From: Tillus elongatus
Taxonomy: Eukaryota > Arthropoda > Insecta > Coleoptera > Cleridae
Assembly (NCBI GenBank): GCA_964006375.1
Contig: OZ023267.1
Location: forward strand, 25,459,239 to 25,523,238
Direction of reading: 5' to 3'
DNA length: 64,000 bases
In this document: one piece after another, positions 38,160 to 54,500 of the stretch
How the letters are laid out: the number at the start of each line of letters is the position of its first letter
Numbering within the stretch: the stretch's first letter is position 1
Position numbers and translations under genes: made by a program
Notes under the pieces: model-generated
Database searches by the model: none
What the model was told of the DNA's origin: nothing
Seen by the model: only the letters and a program-made list of their open reading frames with translations

Positions 38160-38667
38160 AAGTAGGAAGACGGTCTCTGTCGCCTTAGACAGGTGGACAC
38201 AGGAAGCAATGGAGAGGCACTGGGGGTCGGTTGGTGGCTGTAGCCAGGCGAGGGGCTTCGTGGAGGGGCCGGACAGAGATAAAGCTGTCTGGCTACTCGG
38301 TAGGAGTCGACCTACACCTCGCCGCATCCTTGGGGTGCTAACAGGCCACTGCGCCCTTAAAAGACACCTCACAGTGATAGGCGTAGAGAGGGATCCCATT
38401 TGCCAGGAATGCGGCGAGGATGAGGAAACGTCCTACCACTACCTGTGCGAATGCGAGGCTTTTGGGAGTCTTCGAGCAGAATTGTTCGGATCGAGGACTC
38501 TGCAGAGGAATCAGGTAAGTACCGTCCAATTAAAGACCGTCACGGCCTTCATTTCGAGATCGAGGCGGTTTGGCGACGGAACCGAGGAAGAGTAGAGCAT
38601 GGTTGTTGGGGTTGGCAAAAAGGGCCCATTGTGGCCTACTTGCTTGGCATTGGCCTCCCCACCACTG

Positions 38668-38698
<31 letters not shown>

Positions 38699-38700
38699 AT
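38160..38700 (+). pseudogene. R1-like LINE 3' end, 5'-truncated, opposite orientation to 33965-35350
   Basis: It encodes 'MERHWGSVGGCSQARGFVEG', 'LTGHCALKRHLTVIGVERD' and the Cys-rich 'CQECGEDEETSYHYLCECEA' up to 'GDGTEEE' and a stop, then a 3' UTR and a (TAC)n tail at 38667-38698. Loss of everything upstream is normal 5' truncation during target-primed reverse transcription. Confidence 0.88.
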
Positions 38701-38889
38701 ATTTTTAGAAAAGAAATAATGTTTATTGCATATAGCCAGTTTTGAAAAAAAATCTAATTTAAAAAAAAGCTTAATGACGAAGGCAAGGGATTTGTTAAGG
38801 AAAAATAACTGTTCTATTTTTATTAATATAAAAGAATATGTAAGCAAGTACTTATTAACATTAAAAAACAAATGGAAACTCCTGGGAAC

Positions 38890-39400
38890 TTAAACAAAAC
38901 AAGAGTCATCCTCAGCATTTTGGCAGCTTTCCAAACCATCAACGGTTTCTTCTACTGAGGAAGAGGAAGAACCTTTCTGCAAGTGTCCTTTGTAAAAATA
39001 TAGTTTTGGAAGGCTGGTCCAATTTTCTCCATAATGTTTTGCAAGGAGACAGTTAATAGTCTTTTTATCCCCTTTCAGTGTTTTCCGAAGTGGTAATTTC
39101 CTAGGTGCCAGTGAAGAAAGAAAATCATTTTTCTTACACACACTTTTAGTTTTTCCGACGTCAGCGTAGTAATTGGGTTCACCTTGGATTCAAACATTGT
39201 GTTCTTTTTTGTAAAAGATAAACCGCTTTGTCTTATTAAATTCAAAGTGCCATGAACCAGGCAATTTGATGATTCGTTTTGTTTCTGTCTCCAATCATAC
39301 ACATCCCAATCAATACCGATTTTACGCGTCCTTTTCCGTGTGGACTAGGTTTAATAGGCACTATATTTTCACCTTCTACCTCCATATTGATTAAAAACAA
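38890..39400 (-). pseudogene. Unrecognised coding remnant in three frame pieces
   Basis: Minus strand: 'MEVEGENIVPIKPSPHGKGR' (about 39385), then with one shift 'NCLVHGTLNLIRQSGLSFTK' (39302-39150), then with another 'SLAPRKLPLRKTLKGDKKTI' and 'LAKHYGENWTSLPKLYFYKG', ending in a Ser run and an acidic tail (38890). The pieces follow each other smoothly, as in a small basic nuclear-type protein with two frameshifts or a retrocopy. I do not recognise the family. No poly(A) trace is evident, so small introns are an alternative explanation. Confidence 0.4.
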
Positions 39401-39481
39401 TTTAAAAATTCCGCAATTCGAAAGAAAAACACCTGTTTTGTCGTTTAAATCCAGTCTACTGAAAATGCGTTTGTTGCAAAC

Positions 39482-39983
39482 TAGTGATGGGTCGTTATTT
39501 AACTGTCGGTTATTTTTAAACAGTTGTCGAGCCGCAACGGTAACCACCAGTTGTGGATTTATAAAAATAACAGCTTACAAAATAACGCTTTTTACAATAA
39601 ACTAGAATTTGGAGTCGTATCTGTTTCAGTTCCACTGCAACTAGGTTCGATGAATAAACATCGGTTTTCATCGGCAACTGCTAAATTTAACTATTTAACG
39701 GGATGAATGGACATGCGACTGGGAATGAAATAAATATGTATGTGTATGTTATGCAGTATAGAGCAGACTTTACTTCATAACATATTACTTAACAGGAAAC
39801 ACGTTATTTATACTCTAGTGTGCTCACTCTCGCTCACAGCTTTGGGAATGTAGGATACTATCGATCGACTATCCAGTTCAAAATAACAGCGAAATAACTG
39901 AAGCTGTTACTTTCAGCGGTTATTATGAAATAACGTAAACGGCTTTAACTGTTAATAGAAAATAACGGTTTTTCCCATCACTA
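39482..39983. mobile_element. hAT-type MITE, 502 bp, perfect 8-bp TSD
   Basis: Ends are TAGTGATGGG and CCCATCACTA, flanked on both sides by TTGCAAAC (39474-39481 and 39984-39991). Sub-terminal 'gttattt..aacgg' motifs recur inside in both orientations. No transposase. Confidence 0.88.
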
Positions 39984-39991
39984 TTGCAAAC

Positions 39992-40404
39992 AGCTGTTAA
40001 GCACGCAATTATCACGTGGGCAACGAGCGAATAATTTGATTGGCGGCAGAGCAAAGAGCGAGTTTTGCAAATGAGACGTCAAAACAAAGAACCAGTTTTG
40101 CATATAACGGTTATTTTCTGGACACTATTTGCATGCTAAAAGACTTTTCCAATGTTTATTTTAATATTCCAATTGTTAAAATTTAAATATATTTGCACAA
40201 AAAAACGAATTTTTAAAGTTTTGTCGATTAGCGAGTTTTGCAAATAATAGACTCATATGCTATGAAATACATTACTTGTTACATACTCTTAAATTATGTT
40301 CACACAAACAAAAGTAGCACAAGCTGCACTAATAATAAAGAACACATTATAACAACATTTTAAAAACTGCATTTGCTCAGATAAAAACAATCAAAAAATC
40401 TTGT
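39992..40404. other. No recognisable element
   Basis: AT-rich. Contains three short 'gagttttgca.at' repeats near 40060, 40090 and 40235. Confidence 0.35.
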
Positions 40405-40599
40405 AAGTACGCTTGGAGAAAACCCAAATCACCACAACACATATTTCAGAGACCTTACGATCGTTTCGTTGACCATGTCAACATCTTCAGAGGAAGAAAA
40501 CTACTAACTAGCCGTTTTTTGTGCAAACGTATGATGTGATTCATTAGGAATATAACTAATAGTAGTCCTAACAACTCACATCATACGTTTTCACAAAAA

Positions 40600-40758
40600 A
40601 CGGCTAGTTTAAGTTTCCTAGTAAACAGATTGATTAAATTTTCGTTGAGTAAAAATAGATTTAATACAGAATTAAAATACATTAAAAATGTGGCGAGATA
40701 TAATGGTTACTCGGATGCTTTAATAGACAAATTGGTTAACAAACACAGAACAAAGAAT
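40600..40758 (+). pseudogene. Penelope RT thumb fragment
   Basis: Reads 'KTASLSFLVNRLIKFSLSKN', then 'ELKYIKNVARYNGYSDALID' and 'KLVNKHRTKN', ending at a stop. It matches the thumb of the copy at 28559-29105. Confidence 0.78.
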
Positions 40759-41274
40759 TGATATCTGAATGTACGACATTTAAGAAAGATAAAATAGAGA
40801 AAAAAATTGTGTGTTTACCTTATGAACCACGAATCACAAAGGGTTTGGAAAGTATTTTTAAGAAAGCCGATTTACATTTGACTTTTTCGACGAAAAGTAA
40901 TTTAAAAAATTTGTTAGGTAATACGAAAGACAAAGACAAAGTCACTGAAATGTCCGGTATTTATAAGATTAGTTGCAAAGATTGCAATCTTAAATACGTG
41001 GGTCAAACTAGGAGAAACATAGCCACCAGAGTTCGTGAACATCTCGCACATTTAACGATATGGTTCGGTGGACAAATCGTGTGTGGCACAACATATATGG
41101 GATAATAATCACCACATTGGCAAAGAAAATTTGAAACTTGTCAAAAATGTTAGACATCAAACTATGCTTGATTCATTAGAAAGTGTTTTTATATTAAGGT
41201 CGATTAAGAACAAAACTTCATTGAATCGTGCGGCACCTTTAATTTCAAGTACTTTATTTTCACTTTGCATTTGA
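40758..41274 (+). pseudogene. Penelope GIY-YIG endonuclease
   Basis: The frame 40758-41105 has a linker then 'MSGIYKISCKDCNLKYVGQT', the GIY...YVG core, and the helix with the catalytic Arg in 'RRNIATRVREHLAH'. One frameshift near 41070 moves into 41068-41274, with 'HIWDNNHHIGKENLKLVKNV' and the C-terminal 'DSLESVFILRSIKNKTSLNR', including the conserved Glu. This nuclease cuts target DNA for Penelope-like retrotransposition. It is close to intact apart from the shift. Confidence 0.88.
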
Positions 41275-41460
41275 CCACTTAAACACTCCTAGTTTGTCTG
41301 GTAGAATAATAAATCACTGTCAATAACTCACCGGTCTATACATATACCAATCTCTACGCTTGTCTCGACTTAAAGACCCGTTCGTTTTCTTTGTATCTAT
41401 ACTTTTATATGTTAACACTTTGCTTGTCAATAAGATTTTTATCTTTGGACAATAAAGCAC

Positions 41461-41461
<1 letters not shown>

Positions 41462-41492
<31 letters not shown>
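41462..41492. repeat. (CTAT)n microsatellite
   Basis: About seven CTAT units downstream of the GIY-YIG frame. Confidence 0.92.
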
Positions 41493-42084
41493 GAAGTCAA
41501 TATAAATACTGCCACGAAGAATTAAAATCAATATAAATATAGTTTTTATGTGGTATTTTAGTTGAATTATTTATTCTATGTTAGAGTTAACATTTTGAGC
41601 CAAACTCCCGGGTCTAGTTTTCTATTTAAAAAAAAGATGAGCGGAGGTGATGTTGTTTGACGCGCCAGATGTGCCTGTTGGCTTGATCCAATATCCACAT
41701 AGTAAATTTCTAGACCGAAAGGGAACGTGCAGATTCCTGAAATAACTCGGTACCGTTCCTTTAAGCCTATTATACTTATATTAGATAAGGGCTCATAAGT
41801 TTGTCGACCTGGAGATTAAAGCAGGTCTTCGACCTTGTAGTTTCACAATAAATAAACGATCGTTCTTTGACGACAATTTTACTTCGGACTAGTTCGTTTA
41901 CCTAGAAGCGATATAAATACACGGTAGCTTGTAGTTGAATGTTAGAATTTTTCTTCCTCTGAAGATGTTGACATGGTCAACGAAACGATCGTAAGGTCTT
42001 TGAAATATGTGTTGTGGTGATTTGGGTGTTCTCCAAGTGTACTTATTAGTGCTCATCACAGGTTCCAGTTTTCACATAGCCAAA

Positions 42085-44700
<2,616 letters not shown>

Positions 44701-45164
44701 ATATTTCGATACATGAAAATGTGAGATTGCTAACAAATTTAAACTAAATTCGTTTACCACATGGTTAAAATTCCCATAATAGGACAAAATGCCTTCAAAG
44801 TTTGATTATTTTGTCTTGTCATTGGGAATTGTGACTTATAGGTACAAAAAAAAATAGTGCAAAATTAACTTTCAGGTCGATAATGTTACAAAGGCAGCCA
44901 TATTAAACTATGTTTGCAATATCCATCTTGATTATATAAAAATTAAAAACCATTTTTGTTGAATCTAACGTAATCAATTTTTAATTTAAAAAACAAAATA
45001 CTGCTTGTATACAATGGGGGCAGGATAGTTTTGTCTTGTTTACATTACCAATCCTCAAGAATTTTGAATACTTTTTAATTTTAGCTAATTTTACTTTTTA
45101 CAGAGGCCCTTGAATTATTTCAAAGTATCATAAAAATGTTAACAGAAAAATACGTAACCGCAGA
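44701..45164. other. No recognisable element
   Basis: AT-rich sequence between two retroelement fragments. Confidence 0.35.
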
Positions 45165-45515
45165 GGTTTTTTCCTTTATACAGTGCAGTATTCGAGGTTT
45201 GGCCTTATTTGTGAAGTATATAAGGTATAGAGATTAGCTGGTGAAAAGTATTTGCGAGCCTGGAAGAGGAAACTTAATTTCTTAGCAGTCGCTTCTGCAA
45301 TTGATGTGACATGTTGGTGCCAATTGAGATTTCGGTCCACAGAAATGCCAACAAGTGAAAAGGACTCGTTACTTTGAATAACTTGGTTGTTCATTGTGAT
45401 GGGTCTAGGGCTGGTGTATCTCTTATGATATAGAAAGCAAGACTGAGAGTTGGTGGGGTTGAATTGTACAAGATCTCTACTTCCCCAGTCTAATATTTTT
45501 TGGAGATCCATTGGA
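45165..45515 (-). pseudogene. LINE reverse transcriptase thumb fragment
   Basis: A 111-codon frame with 'LVGISVDRNLNWHQHVTSIA' and 'LYTLYTSQIRPNLEYCTV', the thumb region of a Jockey-superfamily RT. Both ends are truncated. Confidence 0.78.
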
Positions 45516-48296
<2,781 letters not shown>

Positions 48297-48534
48297 ATGT
48301 TAAAAACATCCGGTGCACTGCTTCATAAATATTTACCATGTATTGGCAAGTTTAGTTTTAGAACAATATCTCAGAGTCCAAGAAGTCGAATAAATTTAAA
48401 AAGTATGGAAAATACAACGGACCAAAGTGGTATTCTTGCTAAATGCAGACTATTACCTCCTCCTTTAAGCGAAGGAAAACATAAAGGTCAAGCTGGAAGA
48501 GTTGGTGTCTTTGGAGGTTCTTTAGATTATACAG
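48297..48534 (+). CDS. NAXD: NAXD exon 1 (presequence, first beta-alpha unit)
   Basis: 79 codons plus one base, ending TATACAG|GTATGA. The ATG at 48297 is preferred because it adds a presequence (MLKTSGALLHKYL...) ahead of the conserved core; M41 is a plausible internal start. Confidence 0.9.
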
Positions 48535-51500
48535 GTATGAATAACAATATAAGTAAGCAAAAAGTATTTTACTTGATTTCTGTGCCAATTACGTGGTTTA
48601 TGTAGCCCAGTCTGTAAGTCGAGGACAGGGCAGCTTGTAAATGCTTTTAGTATCATTAGTTGAAGTACTGGGGGACGGTCGACTTAACCGCAACCTGAAT
48701 TGATCAAAACGGCACACACTACAAGAAAGCTTATGTTACGTAGAGTAATAATTTGAAACAAAATTTATGGAAAAATCATAAATAACAGAATAATTGAGAA
48801 ATGAAGTTATCAAAAATGCCCGATTTTAACGTTTTGAACTGTCAATTTTCAGCAGCGCTGACACATTTAATATTTAATGCCAAGAGTGTTTTGTCGCTTT
48901 AACGAAATAAAAAAATTAAAATGCTTTTTACACACGATCCTGCCGACCTGATCTTCTGGACCTAACAACACCACCTATCTGAAATATACCACATTGTTTA
49001 ACTTTATTAAGGTATGTACAAGTGTTTTTAGGTCAGTCTATTATAATCACATTAATATGTAGTCGCGGTTAAGTCGACCGTTCCCGAAGTACTGTTGTCT
49101 AATTTTATTTGGTTGTCTTAACATCAATATCTTATTTTAATAATAATTTGGCTTTTAGAACTAGACGGAAGTAGAAGCAGCGAAGTTCAATAAACTTTAG
49201 ATGTTGAGCATGGCATATTATATTGTACAAATTTAAATACCTAATGAAATCTTAACAGCTTTTAAACCTATTAAATATACATTTTTTTGAATGTTGTGGA
49301 GCATTCTATTGAAGGTAAATTTGCAGTTATCCTCCCGAACGCTTTTTTTTAAATTTTTGCAGAAACATGGCTAGAACCCCCCCTTGATTAAGAAATCACA
49401 TGAAAAATTTCTTGTTCACACCCACCAAAGCAGTTATGAGACCAGGAGTGAATAAGGGTGCTGTGTTGGGAAGAAGATGAAAAGAAAATATGAGCAGGAA
49501 ATGCGAAGAAAACAGCTTAATCGGACCTCGCAAAGCAGCCTTTTTCACTTTTTGACGCTATACCTCCCTTAAACCCTGCACAGCGCCCCTATTGGCCCCA
49601 GGTCCCATAACTTTCTTGAGAGCTGCTCACAAGAAATTTGTCTTATAGTTTATGCAACGAAGGTGGTTGTAGACTACAAGAGGGGAAGAAAAACCCCCAC
49701 AATGAAGCACCCCCCCCTATTTGGAGAAAGTGAAACGCTAGTGGAATGAAAATCCATGTTACAATATAAGTACCCTAGTTTGTACAGTTAAAAGAGAGCA
49801 TATAATAGCGAACACGGTCAAACGATCGAAATTGAAAAAAGACTGGAAAATTCACATAACACCTTTTTCATCCCAAGCCAATGAGGTAGGTCCGGCCCTT
49901 GAATGCAAATAACCTGCGACCTCGCATTTTCCTCATTACAAAAACATAATCTAGAAAACAAATAACATGTTAATGGATCATGAACTCGCGAACACTTTAA
50001 CCACTCTAACAGTAGGTAGAAGGTGAAGAATGCACAATTTCAGAAATAAAAAGGCCTTGGAACACGAATAATAAGAACCCGATGACAGCAATATGTGTAG
50101 CGTACAAAAAGGGATCTGGTACTGTTGCACTGGTGGTAATAGAGTAATATAGGCCAAACTGTCGGGTCTGGAATATTCCTGTAAATCCCACAATGGATTC
50201 ATTGTTTAGGTTACCTGGAAGGTTAAGGTATTGGAGGGGAAGGGGTGTCACAGAACAGAACCGTATTGATAAAGTGTTTATAAATGTGTAATGTGTAAAA
50301 AACTTTAAATGTCAATAACTCAGCAAATACAAGAGAACAAGAGGTATGAATAGTGTCAGCGTGGATGTAAGATACCAAACTTTATCTATCATCAGTCGTT
50401 TGATCTAAAACTGTTCAGGAGGTTGTCTGCAAATTCACCCTATTTAATATTAGTGCTTTATTAGAATATGTGGCAAAGCTTGAATAACCTGAACCCAGTT
50501 TATTTACTATTTATATGTTTGTTCTGATATTTGAAGTGTAATAATATCATTTAATGCTTAAGTCCTATTAAAACATGACATCATACGCTCTACACACTCT
50601 AATGAGCATCAAAATTAATATTGAAGATTATTTTTATATAGGTTTGTGTTTATTTGCTGCTACTTAGCTATGGGTGGTTTTTCTTTTCCAAATGCATGTC
50701 TACAACCATCCTAATTGCATAAACCACATGGAAAATTTCTTGGGAACAACCCCCAAGAAAGTTACAGGCACTGGGGCAATTGCGGGGTACACAGGGTTTA
50801 AAGAAGGTATCGCTGGAAAAAGTGGATAAGGCAGGTTTTAGAGGTCTGAGTAAGTTGTTTTTGTTTTGCACCTTCCTTTTTATATTCCCCACCCAGCACC
50901 CCTATTAACTCCTGGTCCCGTCAGTTTCTTGCGGGTTGTTTGTAAGAAATTTTTCTTGTGGTTTCTGCATTCTGTGGGAGTTCTAGGGGGTCTAGCTAAT
51001 TTGCAGGTTAGCAAGTTGCAGGTCATAATATATAAACTTTGCAGGTCAGTGCAATTTCCTGCAAGTCATATCATTTCCTACCAACACATGATATGTTTAT
51101 ATTATAAAAGTACACCAACCAACCCCCACCCCCGTAATTCATGTAAGTGGCTGCAGGTTGACATGTTACAGTTTATAAGAACTTTGCAGGTCAGTGCAAT
51201 TTCCTGCAGGTCAGTCCATTTCCTACCTATACCCGATATTTTGATATTATAAAAGAACACCAACCAACCCCCACCCCCGTAATTCATGTAATTGGCTTCA
51301 GGTTATTTTGGTACAGCTTAAAAACTTTGCAAGTAGTGCAATTTCCTGCAGGCCAGACTATTTCCTACCTACACACGATTTATTGATATTATAAAAGTAC
51401 ACCAACCCCCACCCCTGTAATTCACGTAATTGGTTGCAGGTTGATATGGTACAGCTTAAAAACTTTGCAGGTCAGTGCAATTTCCTGCAAGTCAGACCAT

Positions 51501-54500
51501 TTTCTACCTACACAATATATGTTGATATTATAAAATTACACCAACCAACCCCCACTCCCATAATGCACGTAATTGGCTGCAGGTTGATATTATACAGCTT
51601 AAAAACTTTGCAGGTCAGTGCAATGATTTGCAGGTCAGACCATTTCCTACCTATACACGATATGTTGATATTATAAAAGTACACCAAGCAACCCCCACCC
51701 CCGTAATCAACGTAATTGGCTGCAGGTTGATATGGTACAGGTTAAAAACATTGCAGGTCAGTGCAATTTCCTGCAGGTCAGACCATTTCCTACCTATGCA
51801 GCCAATTATGTTAAGTATGGGGGTGGCGGCTGGTTGGTATAGTTTTCAAATATCAGTATATCATTTAGTAAAAAATTGACTGACCTGCAGGAAATTGCAC
51901 CGAACTTTTTAAAGTAAAACACATCAACCCTGCAGCCAATCATGTGAAGTATAAAGATGAGGATTGGTTGGTATAGTTTTATAATATCAGCATATCTTGT
52001 GTAGGTAGAAAATTGTTTGACCTGCAGGAAATTGCACTGACCTGCAGAGCTTTGAAAGTAAAGCATATCAACCTGCAGCCAATTATGTGAAGTCTGGGGG
52101 TGGGGTTGATTGGTGTACATTTGTAATATTACAATATCGTGTATAGGTAGAAAATGGTCTGCCCTGCAAGAAATTGCACTGATCTGCAGAGTTTTTAAAG
52201 TAAAACATATGAACCTGCAGCCATTTACGTCAAGTACAAGGGTGCAGGTTGATTAGTATAGTTTCATAATATCAGCATATCATGTGTAGGTATAAAATGA
52301 CCTGACCTGCAGGAAATTGCACTGACCTGCAGACTTTTTTAAGTAAAACATATTAACCTGCAGCCACTAATGTTAAATATGAGGGTGGCGGTTGATTGGT
52401 GTAGTTTTATAATATCAGCATATCACGTATAGATAAAACATAGTCTACCTTGCAAGAAATTGCACTGACCTGCAAAGTTTTCACATTATAACATGCTGAC
52501 CTGCAGTCAACCTGCTGACCTGCAAATTAGAAACCCCCAGTTCTAGGCATGTTTCTGAAAACATTTCTTTTTAAAAAGCCTGCAGGATGTTAACTGCAAA
52601 TTTACCATTTTTTAATACAAAATGGATCACTATATTGTTTGCTTCAACCATATTTTGAACAATTTTAATACTAGAACACTAAATGATCTACTGGTGGATG
52701 ATGCGGCCACCTGTGTTGATTGATTATGGTATGTACAGTGTTAAATTATTAGGGTTTGTGGAATACTTTCTATTTCTGTTCCACACCAGTTGTAGAATTC
52801 TAAAATCATCAAGCTTTATACTTTTTAATAATTTGGCATATACAGGGCTTTCATTAATTCCCAAACCCCATGTGACCGGATTCTGGCTCTCTCTTAGTGG
52901 AATATGATTTTATGAGTTGGCAGTCAAAAGGTAACCAAAAAAAAAACACTAGATTAGAGACCCTAAAGTTAATAAATCAATTGACAATTGACAGTTCAGT
53001 CCATTGGCGCTCAATTCCATTTTGACGGTTATTTGTATGTATATTGTGGATTTTCCAAGTTCGACTAGTGTTTACCTTCTTCAAATAATTTTCTATCTGT
53101 TGGACAATAAAAATAAACAGTTTTTATCAAAACTTAACATTTTCATTGCGTTTTTACGTAAGTTAAAAGTGTAGGTATGTTAAGGTTATGTTGTTGACGA
53201 TATTCAACATCGCATGGAACGAAGCCGTACCAAATCTGTTCGTCGGTAATCTGCCCAAACAGGTACATATTTGTTACATGTTACCCAATACACATTCCTA
53301 AAACCGTAAATTGGAAGTTTAAATAATCGGACCTCAATTTGTTTACGCACATTACAAAATTTTGATATCTATACAAAATAAAAGTAGTATTTTATTATGT
53401 TTTTAATTTATTTTTTTAACAATCAATAACAGTAAACCATACATGAACAGACTTGCTGTTAAAAATACTAAATAATAAATACATTTAAGACATTTACTGT
53501 TTCAACTTATTATAATTTTTATATTTTTTATAAAACTCCAAAGGAAATATGAGACAACACTGGCATCTTAGGGATTTCATTAATTCAGGTTGTACAACCG
53601 TGTATGCCGGGTTGCCTAACTTAAGCGGTCACGTGGGGTTCGGGAATTAATGAAAGTCCTGTATATTACCAAAAAAATTGAATAGCAAACTGATGTACAT
53701 ATTCTAAACTTAAGATCCTATCCACCATTTCATAGGAGCTTTTATTTTTACAGTGTTCTGCCTATTGAAAGTTAAGCTATGTATTCCATATATTATACAC
53801 TTCATAATATGACGTGATGTAGGTACATTATTTCCCTCTTGTATTTCCACTATTTTTTGCTTATGTGTTTTTGCATTTTATAATTTGTTATTTGGATTGT
53901 TGAAAATAGAAAAACTAATGAAAGTCGTGATATTGTGTAGTTTTATTAAAGTAATATTCTCTTCTAGGAGCTCCATATTTTGCTTCCATCAGTTCGCTTA
54001 AAGTCGGAGCCGATTTGGTCTATGTATTTACAACAAAAAATGCTGCACCTGTTATAAAATCTTACAGTCCAGAATTAATTGTTCATCCTTACCTTGACTT
54101 GGAAGATGCGGACAGGCAAATAGAACCATGGCTGGATAGGCTTCATGTAGCCGTGATTGGTCCTGGTCTTGGAAGGGATTCGTCTATATTTGAAGTTATT
54201 AAAAAAGTGATTGCTATGTGTAAAACAAAGAATATCCCTTTGGTCATTGATGCAGATGGTTTATTTTTAGTATCTGAAAACCCAGAGATTCTGAGAGACT
54301 ATCCAAATAAAGTGATTTTGACACCCAATAAAATGGAATTTGCTAGATTGGTTGGAAATAAAGGAGAAGGAAGTAAGATAGATCAAGCTAAGCAGTTTTT
54401 TGAAATATGTAGTAATTTAACGTTTGTATGCAAGGACAAGGAAGATCAGATTTTTAACTCATCTAAAAGTGCTGTGGTAAGTGGTGGAGGTTCTGGAAGG

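Larger units (their letters stand above)
40405..42080 (+). mobile_element. Penelope-like element between inverted terminal arms
   Basis: The left arm 40410-40500 ('cccaaatcaccacaacacat', 'acgatcgtttcgttgacc') is the reverse complement of the right arm 41950-42040. A second palindrome (40502-40612) pairs an inverted scrap of the element's own RT with the start of the retained coding region. Retained coding: RT thumb, then GIY-YIG endonuclease. The RT core is missing. A (CTAT)n tract lies at 41462-41492. Confidence 0.82.
49309..52607. mobile_element. Large foldback region in the NAXD intron
   Basis: The left border (about 49309-49380: 'ggtaaatttgcagtta', a T-run, 'gcagaaacatggctagaacc') is the inverted copy of the right border (about 52540-52607). 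Between them are two foldback family-B copies and a head-to-head satellite array. A shorter copy of the border sequence near 50415-50445 suggests nesting of two such elements. No transposase seen. Confidence 0.6.

Noticed and set aside
50866..52120. Open frames of 80-128 codons with repeated peptides
   Set aside because: They follow the period of the satellite array and appear in both orientations.
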